64,000 nucleotides of DNA from Gemmatimonadota bacterium (GTDB lineage: Bacteria > Gemmatimonadota > Gemmatimonadetes > Palauibacterales > Palauibacteraceae). Position 1 is the stretch's first letter, and the number at the start of each line of letters is the position of its first letter. Of the stretch, positions 40,975 through 50,679 are shown one piece after another. A program made the translations under genes and the position numbers. The stretch covers positions 43,841-107,840 of the forward strand of contig JAJCZV010000205.1 of assembly GCA_029262175.1 (NCBI GenBank), read 5' to 3'. The notes beneath the pieces were generated by a model. The model made no database searches. It had not been told where the DNA came from and was given only the letters and a program-made list of their open reading frames with translations.

Positions 40975-42614
40975 GAGGCTTCGGATGGGTCGGCGGTCTG
41001 CGAGATCGATGTATGCCGCACAGAGCGTGGCCGCTTCTCGTAGCGGGTGTGCTGACCGCGTTGGCGTTCCCGCCGCTTCATCTCCTCGTCATTCCGTTCG
41101 TGGCGCTCGTGCCGCTGATCATCTGGATCGAGGGTCTGCCTGCGGGCGCGGAAGGGAATCGACAGGCGCGTCGAGGCGGGTTCTTCTTCGGCCTCATCTA
41201 TTTTACACTCGTCTTTTATTGGCTTCTCGTCGCGCTGATCTTCTACACGTGGTTCGCCGTACTCGCCTTCCTCGTGCCCATCCTCGTCATGTCGTTGTTC
41301 ATGTCGCTGGCCATGGGCGGGCTGCACCAGGTAAGAACACGTCTTCGCTGGCCGCTGTGGTTTGTGTTCCCGGTGTTCTGGACGTCGCAGGAGTGGGTTC
41401 GCGCACATCTGTCGGACGTTTCGTTCCCCTGGATGCAGCTCGGGGATTCGCTGACCAACTTCCCGCAGTTGATCGGTGCGGCGGACATCGTCGGCTCGCG
41501 CGGTCTGTCCTTCTGGTTGGCGCTCGTCAACGCGCTGATCGCGCTCACCTATTTGGCGTTTCGCGACGGAGGGCTTCGAAGATTGTTGGAGCCTCTGGTG
41601 GCCGTTGCGCTCGTTATCGGGGCTCCGATCTGGTACTCGCTCGCGCGCTGGGACTCCATCGAGATGCGACCGGTGGCGCGCGTGGGCGTCGTGCAGCCCA
41701 ACATACCGGAACACCTCAAGATCGACGATCGATCCGTGGCTGCGGATAGCGCGATTCGAGTGGTGGACGCGTTGACCCGATCCTGGGTCGGTACCGAAGA
41801 ACTCGATCTGGTCATCATGCCGGAGACGATGGCGCCGCAATTCCTGGAAGCGTTACCCTCGCTCAACTATGCGGGCTCGCCCGGCATCCAGGACTGGGCG
41901 AGCAAGCTTGGAGTCGCGCTCCAGGCAGACGTCGTCATGGGGGCGCTGGGCGGACGCGACCTCGGCGGCGGAGAGTATCAGGGGTACAACTCCGCGTTTC
42001 ATTTTCGCCCGGGTTTCGATGGTCCGAGTCGCTACGACAAGCGGTTTCTCGTTCCGATGGTCGAGCGTACGCCGTTCATTCCACCCGAGTGGCTCGGCGG
42101 GATCCCGTTCATGAGCGGTAACTTTGGCGTCGGCCACCTGGTCGCCCCCAGTGAGATTGAAAGCGCGGTGGGCCGGCCTACGTTCGGTACCGTGATCTGC
42201 TATGAGTCGATCTTCTCCCCGCTGGCGCGACACTATCGCCAGAGTGGCGCCGATTTTCTCGTCAACATCACCAACGACTCCTGGTTCGGACGCGAGACGT
42301 GGTGGAGTCGCTCGAGCGCGCTGTATCAGCACCCGGCGCATTTGGTGATGCGTGCGATCGAAACTCGGATGGGGGTGGCGCGTTCCGGCAACACAGGCGT
42401 GTCGGAGATCGTCGATCCGCTCGGTCGAGTTTCGCATCAGACCGCCTTTTTTGAACCCGCCGCATTCGTGGCCGACGTGTACACGACGGACATCGAAACG
42501 TTGTATGTACGCTACGGAGATCTGACGGGGACGGGCGCCATCATTGCAGCGATTTTAGCCGTTGGTGCGTCTCTATTGAGGGGCACGACTTCCACGAAAT
42601 ACAGCGACCGATGA
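40971..42614 (+). CDS. lnt: Apolipoprotein N-acyltransferase
   Basis: Lnt adds the third acyl chain to lipoproteins so that LolCDE can release them; it fits lolA and the several lipoprotein genes here. The 547-residue protein has about seven membrane helices (to residue 220 and one at the C-terminus) around a nitrilase domain. The catalytic triad is visible: Glu in IMPETMAPQ, Lys in YDKRFLVPMVERTPF and Cys in VICYESIFSP. NDSWFGRETWWSR and VMRAIETRMGVARSGNTG are family motifs. The start at GTG 40971 overlaps hemL; the end overlaps the receptor gene. Confidence 0.95.
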   Translation: MRGFGWVGGLRDRCMPHRAWPLLVAGVLTALAFPPLHLLVIPFVALVPLIIWIEGLPAGAEGNRQARRGGFFFGLIYFTLVFYWLLVALIFYTWFAVLAFLVPILVMSLFMSLAMGGLHQVRTRLRWPLWFVFPVFWTSQEWVRAHLSDVSFPWMQLGDSLTNFPQLIGAADIVGSRGLSFWLALVNALIALTYLAFRDGGLRRLLEPLVAVALVIGAPIWYSLARWDSIEMRPVARVGVVQPNIPEHLKIDDRSVAADSAIRVVDALTRSWVGTEELDLVIMPETMAPQFLEALPSLNYAGSPGIQDWASKLGVALQADVVMGALGGRDLGGGEYQGYNSAFHFRPGFDGPSRYDKRFLVPMVERTPFIPPEWLGGIPFMSGNFGVGHLVAPSEIESAVGRPTFGTVICYESIFSPLARHYRQSGADFLVNITNDSWFGRETWWSRSSALYQHPAHLVMRAIETRMGVARSGNTGVSEIVDPLGRVSHQTAFFEPAAFVADVYTTDIETLYVRYGDLTGTGAIIAAILAVGASLLRGTTSTKYSDR

Positions 42615-44671
42615 TCCGCCGATCTCACAGACATTCAAAGCGCGGCATGCTCTACGGAGCCGGCGTAGTGCTGTGCGGATCCCTTACCGCGGGGGGCGCT
42701 GCGGCTCAAGACCCCGACACGGTCACCGTCGCTCGCTTCCAGATGCCCGATCTCAGCGTCCAGGCCACCCGCCCGCTCGCGTCGGTCTCGGGCGTTTCAG
42801 CGGTACGACTCAACCTCGCTTCGCCGCGCGTGTCCGCGGTCCCGCTCCTGGAGGATGCGCTTCGCGAGATTCCCTTCGTGCAGGTGCGCGAGAACTCGCG
42901 CGGAGAGGCACAGCTGACGCTGCGGGGGACCGAGTCTCGACAGGTCGCCGTCCTCGTCGACGGCATCCCACTGACGCTGGGTTGGGATGCGCGGTCGGAC
43001 CTGTCCGTGATCCCCATCGACGCGGCGCGCGAGATCGAACTCTATCGCGGGATCTCATCGGTCTTGCACGGCCCCAACGTGCTCGGCGGTGTGGTGGCGA
43101 TCGAAATCGGTCGTGGTGAGGTCGATCGTGACCGACCGCTCAGCGGGATCCAAGCGGGTCTCGACGAGACCGGGGCCACGGTGTTCGGAGGTCGGATCGG
43201 CCAGAGCTGGGACATGGGCGGCGGATCGCTGTCGATTCAGTCAGGGGCCGGCTATCGCACCCGCGACGCCGTGCCTCTGGCCGGCGGCATCGTCCAACCC
43301 GCGGGCGTGGCGGGCGAGCGATTGAACAGTGATCTCCGGCACACCAGCGGCTTCTTCACTGGTCGGTACACGGCCGAGTCGGGAGCGTGGGCGTCGATGT
43401 CGGCGTTTGCCTTCGATGCGGAGCGCGGGGTGTCGCCTGAGCTGCACGTGATTGACCCACGGCTGTGGAGGATCCCAGAGACGTCCCGGTTCATGACGGC
43501 GGTCTCGGCCGGGACCGCCTGGGGTCAAACGCCGTTTGGGACCGGCGATTTTGAAGTCAGTCTCGGAGTCGATGTCGGGGATATGCAGATCGATTCGTAC
43601 GAAACGCTCGCCTACCAGACGGTCGAAGAGCGCGAGTTTTCCGACGACCGGACGCTGACGGCTCGGATGCTCTCTGACCATGAACTCGGGTCAGGGGTTT
43701 TTCGAAGCGCGTTTACCTGGTCCGAGACGCGGCACGTCGAGCGCATCGAGCCGGGGGACCGCTCGATCTTCAAACAGCGACTCTTCTCGTTGGGAGCCGA
43801 AGTCGAGTTTCCGCTCGCGGCTCCCGGGCCGGGCTTTTGGTCCGACGCACGTGTGAGCGCCGGCGCGAGCCTGGATCGGGGGACGACGCCCGAAACGGGA
43901 CGGCAGTTTGCCCGCAATCCGATTACCGATTGGGGAGGGCGCCTCGGCGCGTCCGCCCAGCTTGGCGACGCGACCCGGCTCCATCTCGGGGCAAGCCGTC
44001 GAGTGAGATTCCCGTCGCTGCGTGAGCTCTACTCCGGTGCGCTCGATCGCTTCGTCCCCAACCCGATGTTGTTGCCAGAGACGCTTCGAGCGGTCGAGGC
44101 CGGCGTGACGGGGACGACCGACGCGTTCGGCGGGGCGTTAGAGGCGCAGGCCGTCCTATTCCACCAACGGTTGTCCGATGCCATCGTCCGCACCGGTCTG
44201 GGCGACGGTCGGTTTCGTCGCGAGAATCGCAATCAAGTGCGGGCCGCCGGTCTCGAGCTCCTGAGTTCGGTGCAGTGGGGCGGCATCTCCCTCGGGGGGG
44301 ACCTGACATGGCAGGATGTCCAACTCAACGCAGTGGGAGCGACCGGGCCGCAGACGCGGGCCGAATATCAGCCGGAGATCGCCGGGTCCGTGAATCTTGC
44401 GGCGCCACTCCTCGCCGGCGTGATGGGTCGCGCTTCGGTCGATTTCGTCGGTCGTCAGTACTGCGTCAACCCCGATGCCGGGAGCGACCTCGCGCTCGAC
44501 TCGACCGAACGCCTCGATCTACTCGTGAGTCGTCAGTGGAACCTGGGCGGTCCGTTCCGAACGCTTCAGGCTTCGGCGTCATTCGACAACGTGACGGATG
44601 CCGCCGTCTTCGATCAGTGCGGTCTACCCCAGCCGGGGCGTCTGTTCCGGCTGCAATTCAGACTCTTCTAG
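42611..44671 (+). CDS. TonB-dependent outer-membrane receptor
   Basis: An outer-membrane importer of 686 residues. A signal peptide (about 1-33) is followed by a TonB-box-like start (DTVTVARFQMPDLSVQATR). The plug domain has LLEDALREIPFVQVRENSRGEAQLTLRG in part, QVAVLVDGIPLTLGW and SVLHGPNVLGGVVAIEI. A 22-strand-type barrel ends in RLFRLQFRLF, with a C-terminal Phe as the assembly signal. The plug resembles BtuB and siderophore receptors; the ligand is unknown. ATGA overlap with lnt. It would be energised by an ExbBD-TonB system, perhaps the one at 11.5 kb. Confidence 0.92.
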   Translation: MIRRSHRHSKRGMLYGAGVVLCGSLTAGGAAAQDPDTVTVARFQMPDLSVQATRPLASVSGVSAVRLNLASPRVSAVPLLEDALREIPFVQVRENSRGEAQLTLRGTESRQVAVLVDGIPLTLGWDARSDLSVIPIDAAREIELYRGISSVLHGPNVLGGVVAIEIGRGEVDRDRPLSGIQAGLDETGATVFGGRIGQSWDMGGGSLSIQSGAGYRTRDAVPLAGGIVQPAGVAGERLNSDLRHTSGFFTGRYTAESGAWASMSAFAFDAERGVSPELHVIDPRLWRIPETSRFMTAVSAGTAWGQTPFGTGDFEVSLGVDVGDMQIDSYETLAYQTVEEREFSDDRTLTARMLSDHELGSGVFRSAFTWSETRHVERIEPGDRSIFKQRLFSLGAEVEFPLAAPGPGFWSDARVSAGASLDRGTTPETGRQFARNPITDWGGRLGASAQLGDATRLHLGASRRVRFPSLRELYSGALDRFVPNPMLLPETLRAVEAGVTGTTDAFGGALEAQAVLFHQRLSDAIVRTGLGDGRFRRENRNQVRAAGLELLSSVQWGGISLGGDLTWQDVQLNAVGATGPQTRAEYQPEIAGSVNLAAPLLAGVMGRASVDFVGRQYCVNPDAGSDLALDSTERLDLLVSRQWNLGGPFRTLQASASFDNVTDAAVFDQCGLPQPGRLFRLQFRLF

Positions 44672-44685
44672 GCAGGGCGGCAGTT

Positions 44686-44700
44686 GGTCTGAACCAGACC
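44686..44700 (+). repeat. Short hairpin after the receptor gene
   Basis: GGTCTG (44686-44691) and CAGACC (44695-44700) form a 6-bp stem with an AAC loop, 14 bp after the receptor stop. There is no T-tract. It may be a weak terminator before the HDAC-like gene. Confidence 0.3.
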
Positions 44701-44738
44701 CGAGCGCGACATCCGGTCTCGGCAGCCCCGCGCTGCGC

Positions 44739-45644
44739 ATGAGGGTCAGTTACTGCGACGGGTACTCCGTGCCGCTTCCCGAAGGACACGCATTTCCGAT
44801 GGGGAAGTTTCCGGCCCTGCGCCGCATCCTGGAACGCGATGGCGTACTGCGTCCGACGGAGGTCGTCGCGCCGAAGGAGGCGAGTTGGGAGGATCTCTCG
44901 CTCGTCCACACCGCGTCGTATCTACACAAGCTCCGCAGCGGTGAATTCACGCGTCCCGAGATCCGACGGCTCGGTCTCCCATGGTCGCACGCGCTGGTCA
45001 CGCGCTCTCGACTCGCGGTCCGCGGAACGGTCAACGCGGCCTGGATGGCCCTCGAAGATGGGGTGGCCGCGAATCTGGCCGGCGGAACGCACCACGCGTT
45101 TCCGGGTCACGGCGAGGGGTTTTGCGTGCTCAACGACATCGGGGTTGCCGTGCGCACGCTGCGACGGGGCGCATGGATCCAGCGGGTGTTGGTCATCGAT
45201 CTCGATGTGCACCAGGGAAACGGTACGGCCGCGGTGTTCGCGGATGACCCCGACACCTTTACGTTTTCGATGCACGGCGAAAAGAACTATCCGTTCCGGA
45301 AGACTCCGTCTGATTTGGATGTGGGGCTTTCGGATGGGACCGACGACGAGATCTATCTGGCGGCGCTCGTTGAGGCGCTGCCCCAAGCGTTCGAACGGGC
45401 TCGCCCGGACTTGATCTTCTATCTTGCGGGGGTGGATGTAGTGAAGGGAGATCGCTTCGGCCGGCTCGCGCTCAGCCGGGAGGGCGTGGAGGCGCGGGAC
45501 AAGGTCGTCATCGAACTGGCGCGAGACGAGGGAGTACCGTTGACGCTTCTGCTTTCCGGCGGTTACGCGGCGACGCCGGAGGACACGGCGGAGTTGCATG
45601 CGATCGCCCATCGGGCCGCGGCCAGAGCGATGGCGGGCGCATGA
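44739..45644 (+). CDS. Histone-deacetylase-like zinc hydrolase
   Basis: A 301-residue member of the arginase/deacetylase fold related to class IV HDACs. The active-site His pair (GGTHHAFPGHGEGFCVLND), the zinc ligands in VIDLDVHQGNGT and the third Asp in LAGVDVVKGDRFG are visible, with a closing SGGYA loop. Bacterial relatives deacetylate acetylpolyamines, acetoin or acyl-lysine; the substrate here cannot be read. ATG 44739 gives the family start (RVSYCDGYSVPLPEGHAFPM). It overlaps menF (ATGA), so it is probably in the menaquinone transcript. Confidence 0.9.
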   Translation: MRVSYCDGYSVPLPEGHAFPMGKFPALRRILERDGVLRPTEVVAPKEASWEDLSLVHTASYLHKLRSGEFTRPEIRRLGLPWSHALVTRSRLAVRGTVNAAWMALEDGVAANLAGGTHHAFPGHGEGFCVLNDIGVAVRTLRRGAWIQRVLVIDLDVHQGNGTAAVFADDPDTFTFSMHGEKNYPFRKTPSDLDVGLSDGTDDEIYLAALVEALPQAFERARPDLIFYLAGVDVVKGDRFGRLALSREGVEARDKVVIELARDEGVPLTLLLSGGYAATPEDTAELHAIAHRAAARAMAGA

Positions 45645-47086
45645 GCACCCGTTCGCGAGACGTCGATGCCCCGGCCCCCATGCGCCAGCCCGATCGAGTC
45701 GACGGCTATTTCGCGACCGTCACGGTGCGACTGCCGAGCCTACAGCCGGAGGCCGTGTTGGCCGCGCCCTCCTCCGGAGTACGCGGGTTCTGGCAGAGCG
45801 GCTCACACTGGATCGCGCACGCAGGATCGGCCCACGAAATCGACGGACGCGAGCGCCCGCTGGACTCGCGCGACGATCCGTTCCGATGGGTGCAGAAACG
45901 TGCCGATCGTCTGTTCGAACGGCGGTGGGTCACCGACCTCGACGGGGAGCAGCGTCCGCCGCGTCTCCACGGCGGGTTCGCGTTCGATCCCGCCCGCGCC
46001 GCCGGCGCGTCTCGGGGCACGCGCGGCGAACCGGGGTTTTGGGAGGCGTTTCCCCTCGCGAGGTTCACGCTCCCATCGTTCGAGGTAGAGGCGGACGAAA
46101 GCGGGGCTTGGCTCACGGTGACGCGGACGTTCCCGGACGACACGCCGGGTGATCAGGCGATCGACGAGCTGCGCCGCCGCGCCGACCGCACCCGAGAGCA
46201 GCTCGCCGAACTCGAACGATTGGGTGCGGCCCCCGACGCTCCACCGTCTGCCACGGCCATCGAGGAGTCGGTCGGACCCGAGGTGTGGGCCGCTGGAATC
46301 CATCGCATTCTGGCCGCGATCCGCGACGGCGAGGCGACGAAGGTCGTGCTCGCCCGGCCCCTGGACGTCACGTTCGGGCAGGCTCCGGACTCGGCCAGCG
46401 TGCTTGCCGCGCTTCGCACGGCCAACCCGCTCGCTCACACGTATCTCGTCCAGTTTGCCCGCGACCGATTTCTTCTGGGCGCCTCGCCCGAGTTGATCGG
46501 TTCGCTCCGCGACGGGTTGTTTCGGACGATGGCCGTGGGTGGATCTACCCCGAGAGGCGCAGATCCGGAGTCCGACGAATGGCTGGGCCGTCAGTTGCTG
46601 GGAAGTCGCAAGGATCGGGTAGAACATCAGATCGTGGTCGAGGACATCGTCGAGCACTTGAGGCGCGTGGGGCTCACGGTCGAAGAGATCCCCGACCCGG
46701 CCCTCCTTCGCCTCCCGAGGATCCAACACCTGCGCACCAAACTCGAGGCGGCCGTCCCCCAAACCATGAAGACGCTCGAATTGATTCACGCGCTGCACCC
46801 GACCGCGGCAGTTTGTGGTCACCCCCGCGGCGCCGCGCTCGAGATCCTCACTGATCAAGAACCGAATGATCGGGGTTGGTACGCGGGGCCCGTGGGGTGG
46901 TTCGACGGGGCGGGGGAGGGGGAATTTGCTCCGGCGCTGCGATGTGCCGTCGCGCGTGGACCCCTCCTGAGATTGTATGCGGGCGCCGGGATCGTGGAAG
47001 GTTCGCGACCACGCGCGGAATGGGATGAGACTCGAGTCAAGCTGCAGACCATGCTGGCCGCCCTCGGCGTGGCCCGCGTGCCATGA
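45641..47086 (+). CDS. menF: Isochorismate synthase MenF
   Basis: MenF converts chorismate to isochorismate, the first step of classical menaquinone synthesis. The 481-residue protein has the chorismate-binding fold: ILAAIRDGEATKVVLARPLDV, LGASPELIGSLRDGLFRTMAVGGSTPRG, SRKDRVEHQIVVEDIVEHL and the end GWYAGPVGWFDGAGEGEFAPALRCA. GS[K/R]KDR-type and CGHPRG motifs fit isochorismate rather than anthranilate synthases, and menD follows. It starts in an ATGA overlap with the HDAC-like gene. Confidence 0.94.
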   Translation: MSTRSRDVDAPAPMRQPDRVDGYFATVTVRLPSLQPEAVLAAPSSGVRGFWQSGSHWIAHAGSAHEIDGRERPLDSRDDPFRWVQKRADRLFERRWVTDLDGEQRPPRLHGGFAFDPARAAGASRGTRGEPGFWEAFPLARFTLPSFEVEADESGAWLTVTRTFPDDTPGDQAIDELRRRADRTREQLAELERLGAAPDAPPSATAIEESVGPEVWAAGIHRILAAIRDGEATKVVLARPLDVTFGQAPDSASVLAALRTANPLAHTYLVQFARDRFLLGASPELIGSLRDGLFRTMAVGGSTPRGADPESDEWLGRQLLGSRKDRVEHQIVVEDIVEHLRRVGLTVEEIPDPALLRLPRIQHLRTKLEAAVPQTMKTLELIHALHPTAAVCGHPRGAALEILTDQEPNDRGWYAGPVGWFDGAGEGEFAPALRCAVARGPLLRLYAGAGIVEGSRPRAEWDETRVKLQTMLAALGVARVP

Positions 47087-47118
47087 CCCGGGCTCCTTCC
47101 AAGCGGATCCTCCCCAGG

Positions 47119-47146
47119 CGATGAGCGCTCCTCGATGAGCGCTCCA
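47119..47146 (+). repeat. 14-bp tandem duplication at the menD start, with a mini-ORF
   Basis: CGATGAGCGCTCCT (47119-47132) and CGATGAGCGCTCCA (47133-47146) are identical at 13 of 14 bases. Each carries an ATG. The first starts a five-codon frame (M-S-A-P-R-stop, 47121-47138) whose TGA overlaps the menD ATG at 47135. Confidence 0.6.
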
Positions 47147-48877
47147 AACCGCAACACGCTTTGGGCGCGAGTGCTCGCCGATGCATGGGCGCTACTCGGT
47201 GTCGAGCACGTGTGTGTCGGGTCTGGATCGCGGTCGGCTCCCTTGGTCGAGGCCTTCGCGCGCGACGATCGTTTCTTCGTGCACCCTCACGTGGACGAGC
47301 GCTCGGCCGCATTTTTTGCGCTGGGCGTTGGGGCGGCGACGGGACGCCCGGCCATCGTCGTCACGACCTCCGGCACCGCCTCGGCCAATCTTCTGCCGGC
47401 CATCGTGGAGGCGAGTCAGGGAGAGATTCCCCTCCTGGCGGTCACCGCCGATCGCCCCGCGAGTTTGCGCCTCAGCGACGCCAACCAGACCATCGACCAA
47501 GTGCGACTGTTCGGCGGCTATCCTCGCTACGACGTCGATCTCGCTCTCCCGGAGATGACCGAGGAGGCGCTGACCCGCCTGCGGATGACGGCGTCCGAAG
47601 CCTGGGCCGCTACCCTCGGTCCGGCGCACGGCCCCGCGCACGTCAACGTTCAGTTCGAGAAGCCGCTCGAGCCGACCCTCGTCCCGGGAGACGTCCCCGA
47701 AGGGTGGGTCGCGAACAGAGATCCGTCGTCGGATCCCATGATCGAACTCGCCCCGCGCGCCGATGCGAGCGGCGCGCTGCGCCGCCAGCTCGCACACTTT
47801 CGACGTCCGCTGATGGTTTGTGGCCCAGCGCACGACCCGGAGTGGGGGCGCGCGGCGCTTCGCCTGGCGCGCGCGATGGGCGCCCCCCTCATCGCCGACC
47901 CCCTTTCCGGCGCGCGGTTCGGGCCGGAGGCGGAAGCGTACACGGTCGGCGGCGCGGATCTTTTTCTCGCCTCCGACCGGGTCGCCGAGGCGCTCAAACC
48001 CGATGTGATCGTTCGAGTCGGAGCCGCGCCCGTGACCTCGGCGACGGTACTCCGTTTCCTCGGCCGACAACACCCGGGTGCGCCCGCTCAAGTCGTGGTC
48101 GCGCCCGCGATTCGCTTCAACGATCATCTCGGAGTCGCATCACACGCCCTAGTCGGAGATCCGGTGTCGACCCTGGACGGGGCGGGAGGAGCCGCCCGCT
48201 CCGAAGACGGCTGGCTCGCACGTTGGCGCGCGCTCGATGAGGCGGTTCGCCAAGCGGTCGCTCCGGCGGTGGGGGGCGAATGGTTCGAGGGTGCCGTGGC
48301 GGCGACGATCGCCGACCTGCTTCCGGCGGGCGCGACCTGGTTCATCGGGAACTCGATGCCGATCCGCGACGTCGACGCTTTTGCGGGCCGGCGCACGGCA
48401 GAGGTACGCACGATCGGCCTCCGCGGAGCCAGCGGGATCGACGGCAACGTGAGCGCGGCGATTGGAGCGGCCGTCGCGCGCGGCAAACCCGCCGTCGCGC
48501 TCTTGGGTGATCTCACGCTTCTCCACGACGTGAACGCGTTGTTTGCGCAACGACGCATCGACGTTTCGCTCCAAATCGTCGTTCTTCAAAACCGTGGTGG
48601 CGGAATCTTTCACATGCTGCCCATCCGAGAGCACGATCCACCGTTTACGCCATACGTCGTCATGCCTCACGCGGTGGATTTCGCGGCGGTTGCCCAAGCC
48701 GCGGGAATCCCGCACCGTCCGATCGCGTCGCTCGACGTGCTGCGAGAAGCGCTGGACGTCGGGTTCGGAGTACCGGGAATCCAGATGCTGGAATTGGCGG
48801 TCGAGCGTGAACAGAACTGGGAGCGACGAAACGCAGTAGTGGCCCGAGCGCGCACCGCGGCCGAGGGCGCGCTCTAG
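47135..48877 (+). CDS. menD: SEPHCHC synthase MenD (thiamine-diphosphate enzyme)
   Basis: MenD joins isochorismate with 2-oxoglutarate to give SEPHCHC. The 580-residue protein has the ThDP-enzyme layout: an N-terminal domain with the Glu that activates ThDP (HPHVDERSAAFFALG), TSGTASANLLPAIVEASQ and PLLAVTADRPASLR. A middle domain follows, and then the diphosphate-binding half (GNSMPIRDVDAF, GASGIDGNVSAAIGAA, LLGDLTLLHDVNAL and VLQNRGGGIFHMLP). Translation from ATG 47135 may depend on the mini-ORF that ends there. Coupled with menF upstream (49 bp) and menB downstream. Confidence 0.95.
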   Translation: MSAPNRNTLWARVLADAWALLGVEHVCVGSGSRSAPLVEAFARDDRFFVHPHVDERSAAFFALGVGAATGRPAIVVTTSGTASANLLPAIVEASQGEIPLLAVTADRPASLRLSDANQTIDQVRLFGGYPRYDVDLALPEMTEEALTRLRMTASEAWAATLGPAHGPAHVNVQFEKPLEPTLVPGDVPEGWVANRDPSSDPMIELAPRADASGALRRQLAHFRRPLMVCGPAHDPEWGRAALRLARAMGAPLIADPLSGARFGPEAEAYTVGGADLFLASDRVAEALKPDVIVRVGAAPVTSATVLRFLGRQHPGAPAQVVVAPAIRFNDHLGVASHALVGDPVSTLDGAGGAARSEDGWLARWRALDEAVRQAVAPAVGGEWFEGAVAATIADLLPAGATWFIGNSMPIRDVDAFAGRRTAEVRTIGLRGASGIDGNVSAAIGAAVARGKPAVALLGDLTLLHDVNALFAQRRIDVSLQIVVLQNRGGGIFHMLPIREHDPPFTPYVVMPHAVDFAAVAQAAGIPHRPIASLDVLREALDVGFGVPGIQMLELAVEREQNWERRNAVVARARTAAEGAL

Positions 48878-48932
48878 CGAGCAAACACACACGAACGATA
48901 CACGACAGAATATCCAACGGGGAGTCGCACGG

Positions 48933-49793
48933 ATGAGCCAACCCGCAGCCCTGCCGCAGACCGACGTCGACTGGCAGCTGTTCAAGGATTTCGAAGACAT
49001 CACCTATCACAAGGCCGAGGGGATCGCGCGGATCGCGTTCAACCGACCCGAGGTGCGCAACGCCTTCCGACCCGAGACGCTGTTCGAGCTGTACGAGGCC
49101 TTCCTCGACGCCCGTGACGACGAGGAGATCGGTGTCGTGCTGTTCACCGGCAACGGTCCGGCCGAGGACGGGAAGTGGGCGTTTTGCTCCGGCGGCGACC
49201 AGCGGGTGCGCGGTGAGGCCGGGTATGTCGGCAAGGATGGCCGCGCTCGCCTCAACGTTCTCGAACTCCAGCGGCTGATCCGTTCCATGCCCAAGCCCGT
49301 GATCGCGCTCGTGGCCGGGTACGCGATCGGGGGAGGGCATGTGCTGCACGTGGTGAGCGATCTCACGATCGCGGCCGACAACGCGGTCTTCGGTCAGACC
49401 GGTCCCAAGGTCGGCAGTTTTGACGGCGGGTTCGGATCCTCTTATCTGGCCCGTTCGGTAGGTCAGAAGAAGGCCCGCGAGATCTGGTATCTCTGCCGTC
49501 AGTATAGCGCCGAAGAAGCGGAAGCGATGGGGCTCGTCAACACGGTCGTTCCGCTCGATCAACTCGAGGTGGTGGGCGTAGAATGGGCGCGGGAGATCCT
49601 GGACAAAAGTCCGCTCGCCATCCGCTGTCTCAAGGCGGCGTTCAATGCGGACTGCGATGGCCAAGCGGGTCTTCAGGAGCTCGCCGGACACGCGACGATG
49701 CTCTTCTACATGACGGAGGAAGGGCAGGAGGGACGCAACGCGTTTCTCGAGAAGCGGAAGCCGGAGTTCCGGAAGTATCCCTGGAGGCCCTGA
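48933..49793 (+). CDS. menB: 1,4-dihydroxy-2-naphthoyl-CoA synthase MenB
   Basis: MenB closes the second ring, making 1,4-dihydroxy-2-naphthoyl-CoA from o-succinylbenzoyl-CoA. The 286-residue crotonase-fold protein matches MenB closely: RIAFNRPEVRNAFRPETL, FCSGGDQRVRGEAGYVG, ALVAGYAIGGGHVLHVV, QTGPKVGSFDGGFGSSYLAR and the C-terminal EGRNAFLEKRKPEFRKYPW. Its substrate comes from MenE, whose gene follows menA. GGGGAG precedes ATG 48933. Confidence 0.96.
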   Translation: MSQPAALPQTDVDWQLFKDFEDITYHKAEGIARIAFNRPEVRNAFRPETLFELYEAFLDARDDEEIGVVLFTGNGPAEDGKWAFCSGGDQRVRGEAGYVGKDGRARLNVLELQRLIRSMPKPVIALVAGYAIGGGHVLHVVSDLTIAADNAVFGQTGPKVGSFDGGFGSSYLARSVGQKKAREIWYLCRQYSAEEAEAMGLVNTVVPLDQLEVVGVEWAREILDKSPLAIRCLKAAFNADCDGQAGLQELAGHATMLFYMTEEGQEGRNAFLEKRKPEFRKYPWRP

Positions 49794-49803
49794 CGAGCCC
49801 CCT

Positions 49804-50679
49804 GTGACCGCGAGCGCGTGGGTTGCCGGGGCTCGACTCCGAACGCTCCCGGCCGGGATCGGACCCGTCTTCATGGGGGGCGGGCTCGCCTGGCAGGATG
49901 AGCGCTTCGCGCTGCTGCCGTGTGTGGCCGCCTTGGTGGGGGCCCTTTGTATCCAAGTCGGGACGAACTTTTGGAACGACTATTCGGACTTTGTCCGAGG
50001 GGCAGATACGCCAGATCGTGTAGGGACGCCGCGGATCACGCAGACGGGCCAGCTCAGCCCCCGTTCCGTGCGCGCGGCGGCGGGGTTGAGCTTCGCGCTC
50101 GCGGTGGTGGTGGGCGTGTATCTGGTGTGGCGTGGAGGCTGGCCCATCGTTGGAATCGGGGTGGCCTCGATCGTGGCTGGCGTGTGCTACACGGGTGGTC
50201 CGTGGCCGTTCGGATATCACGGGCTCGGAGACGTGTTCGTCCTGCTGTTCTTCGGGCCGGTCGCCGTGGCCGGCACCTACTACGTGCAGGCGCTGGAGTG
50301 GAGTACCGCCACCATCCTCGCCGGTGTCGGCGTCGGCGCGTTGACGACCGCGATTCTGGTCGTCAACAATCTGCGCGACCGGGCGACCGACGCCGTCGCG
50401 GGAAAGCGGACCCTGGCCGTGTTGCTGGGTGAACGCGCGACCAAGATCGAATTCACGGGGCTGCTGCTGGTGGCCGTCGCGATTCCGCTCGTCGGTGTGG
50501 CGCAGGGCTACTGGTCGCCCGGCGTCCTTCTCGGCTCGGGCGCGGCTCTGCTTGCCCTCGCGCCGCTGCGCACCGTATGGACCCATGAAGACCTTCGGCT
50601 CCTGAACCCGGCCCTGGCTTCGACCGCGCGCGCGGCGGGTGCGTATGGGCTCCTATTCGCGCTCGGGTGCCTGTTTTGA
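49804..50679 (+). CDS. menA: 1,4-dihydroxy-2-naphthoate prenyltransferase MenA
   Basis: MenA attaches the polyprenyl tail to dihydroxynaphthoate in the membrane; the tail could come from the prenyl synthase at 25562. The 291-residue UbiA-type protein has about eight helices, and the Asp-rich motif NFWNDYSDFVRGADTPDR plus VVNNLRDRATDAVAGKRTLAV marks the two diphosphate-binding loops. It starts with GTG 49804, 10 bp after menB. Its stop overlaps menE. Confidence 0.95.
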   Translation: MTASAWVAGARLRTLPAGIGPVFMGGGLAWQDERFALLPCVAALVGALCIQVGTNFWNDYSDFVRGADTPDRVGTPRITQTGQLSPRSVRAAAGLSFALAVVVGVYLVWRGGWPIVGIGVASIVAGVCYTGGPWPFGYHGLGDVFVLLFFGPVAVAGTYYVQALEWSTATILAGVGVGALTTAILVVNNLRDRATDAVAGKRTLAVLLGERATKIEFTGLLLVAVAIPLVGVAQGYWSPGVLLGSGAALLALAPLRTVWTHEDLRLLNPALASTARAAGAYGLLFALGCLF

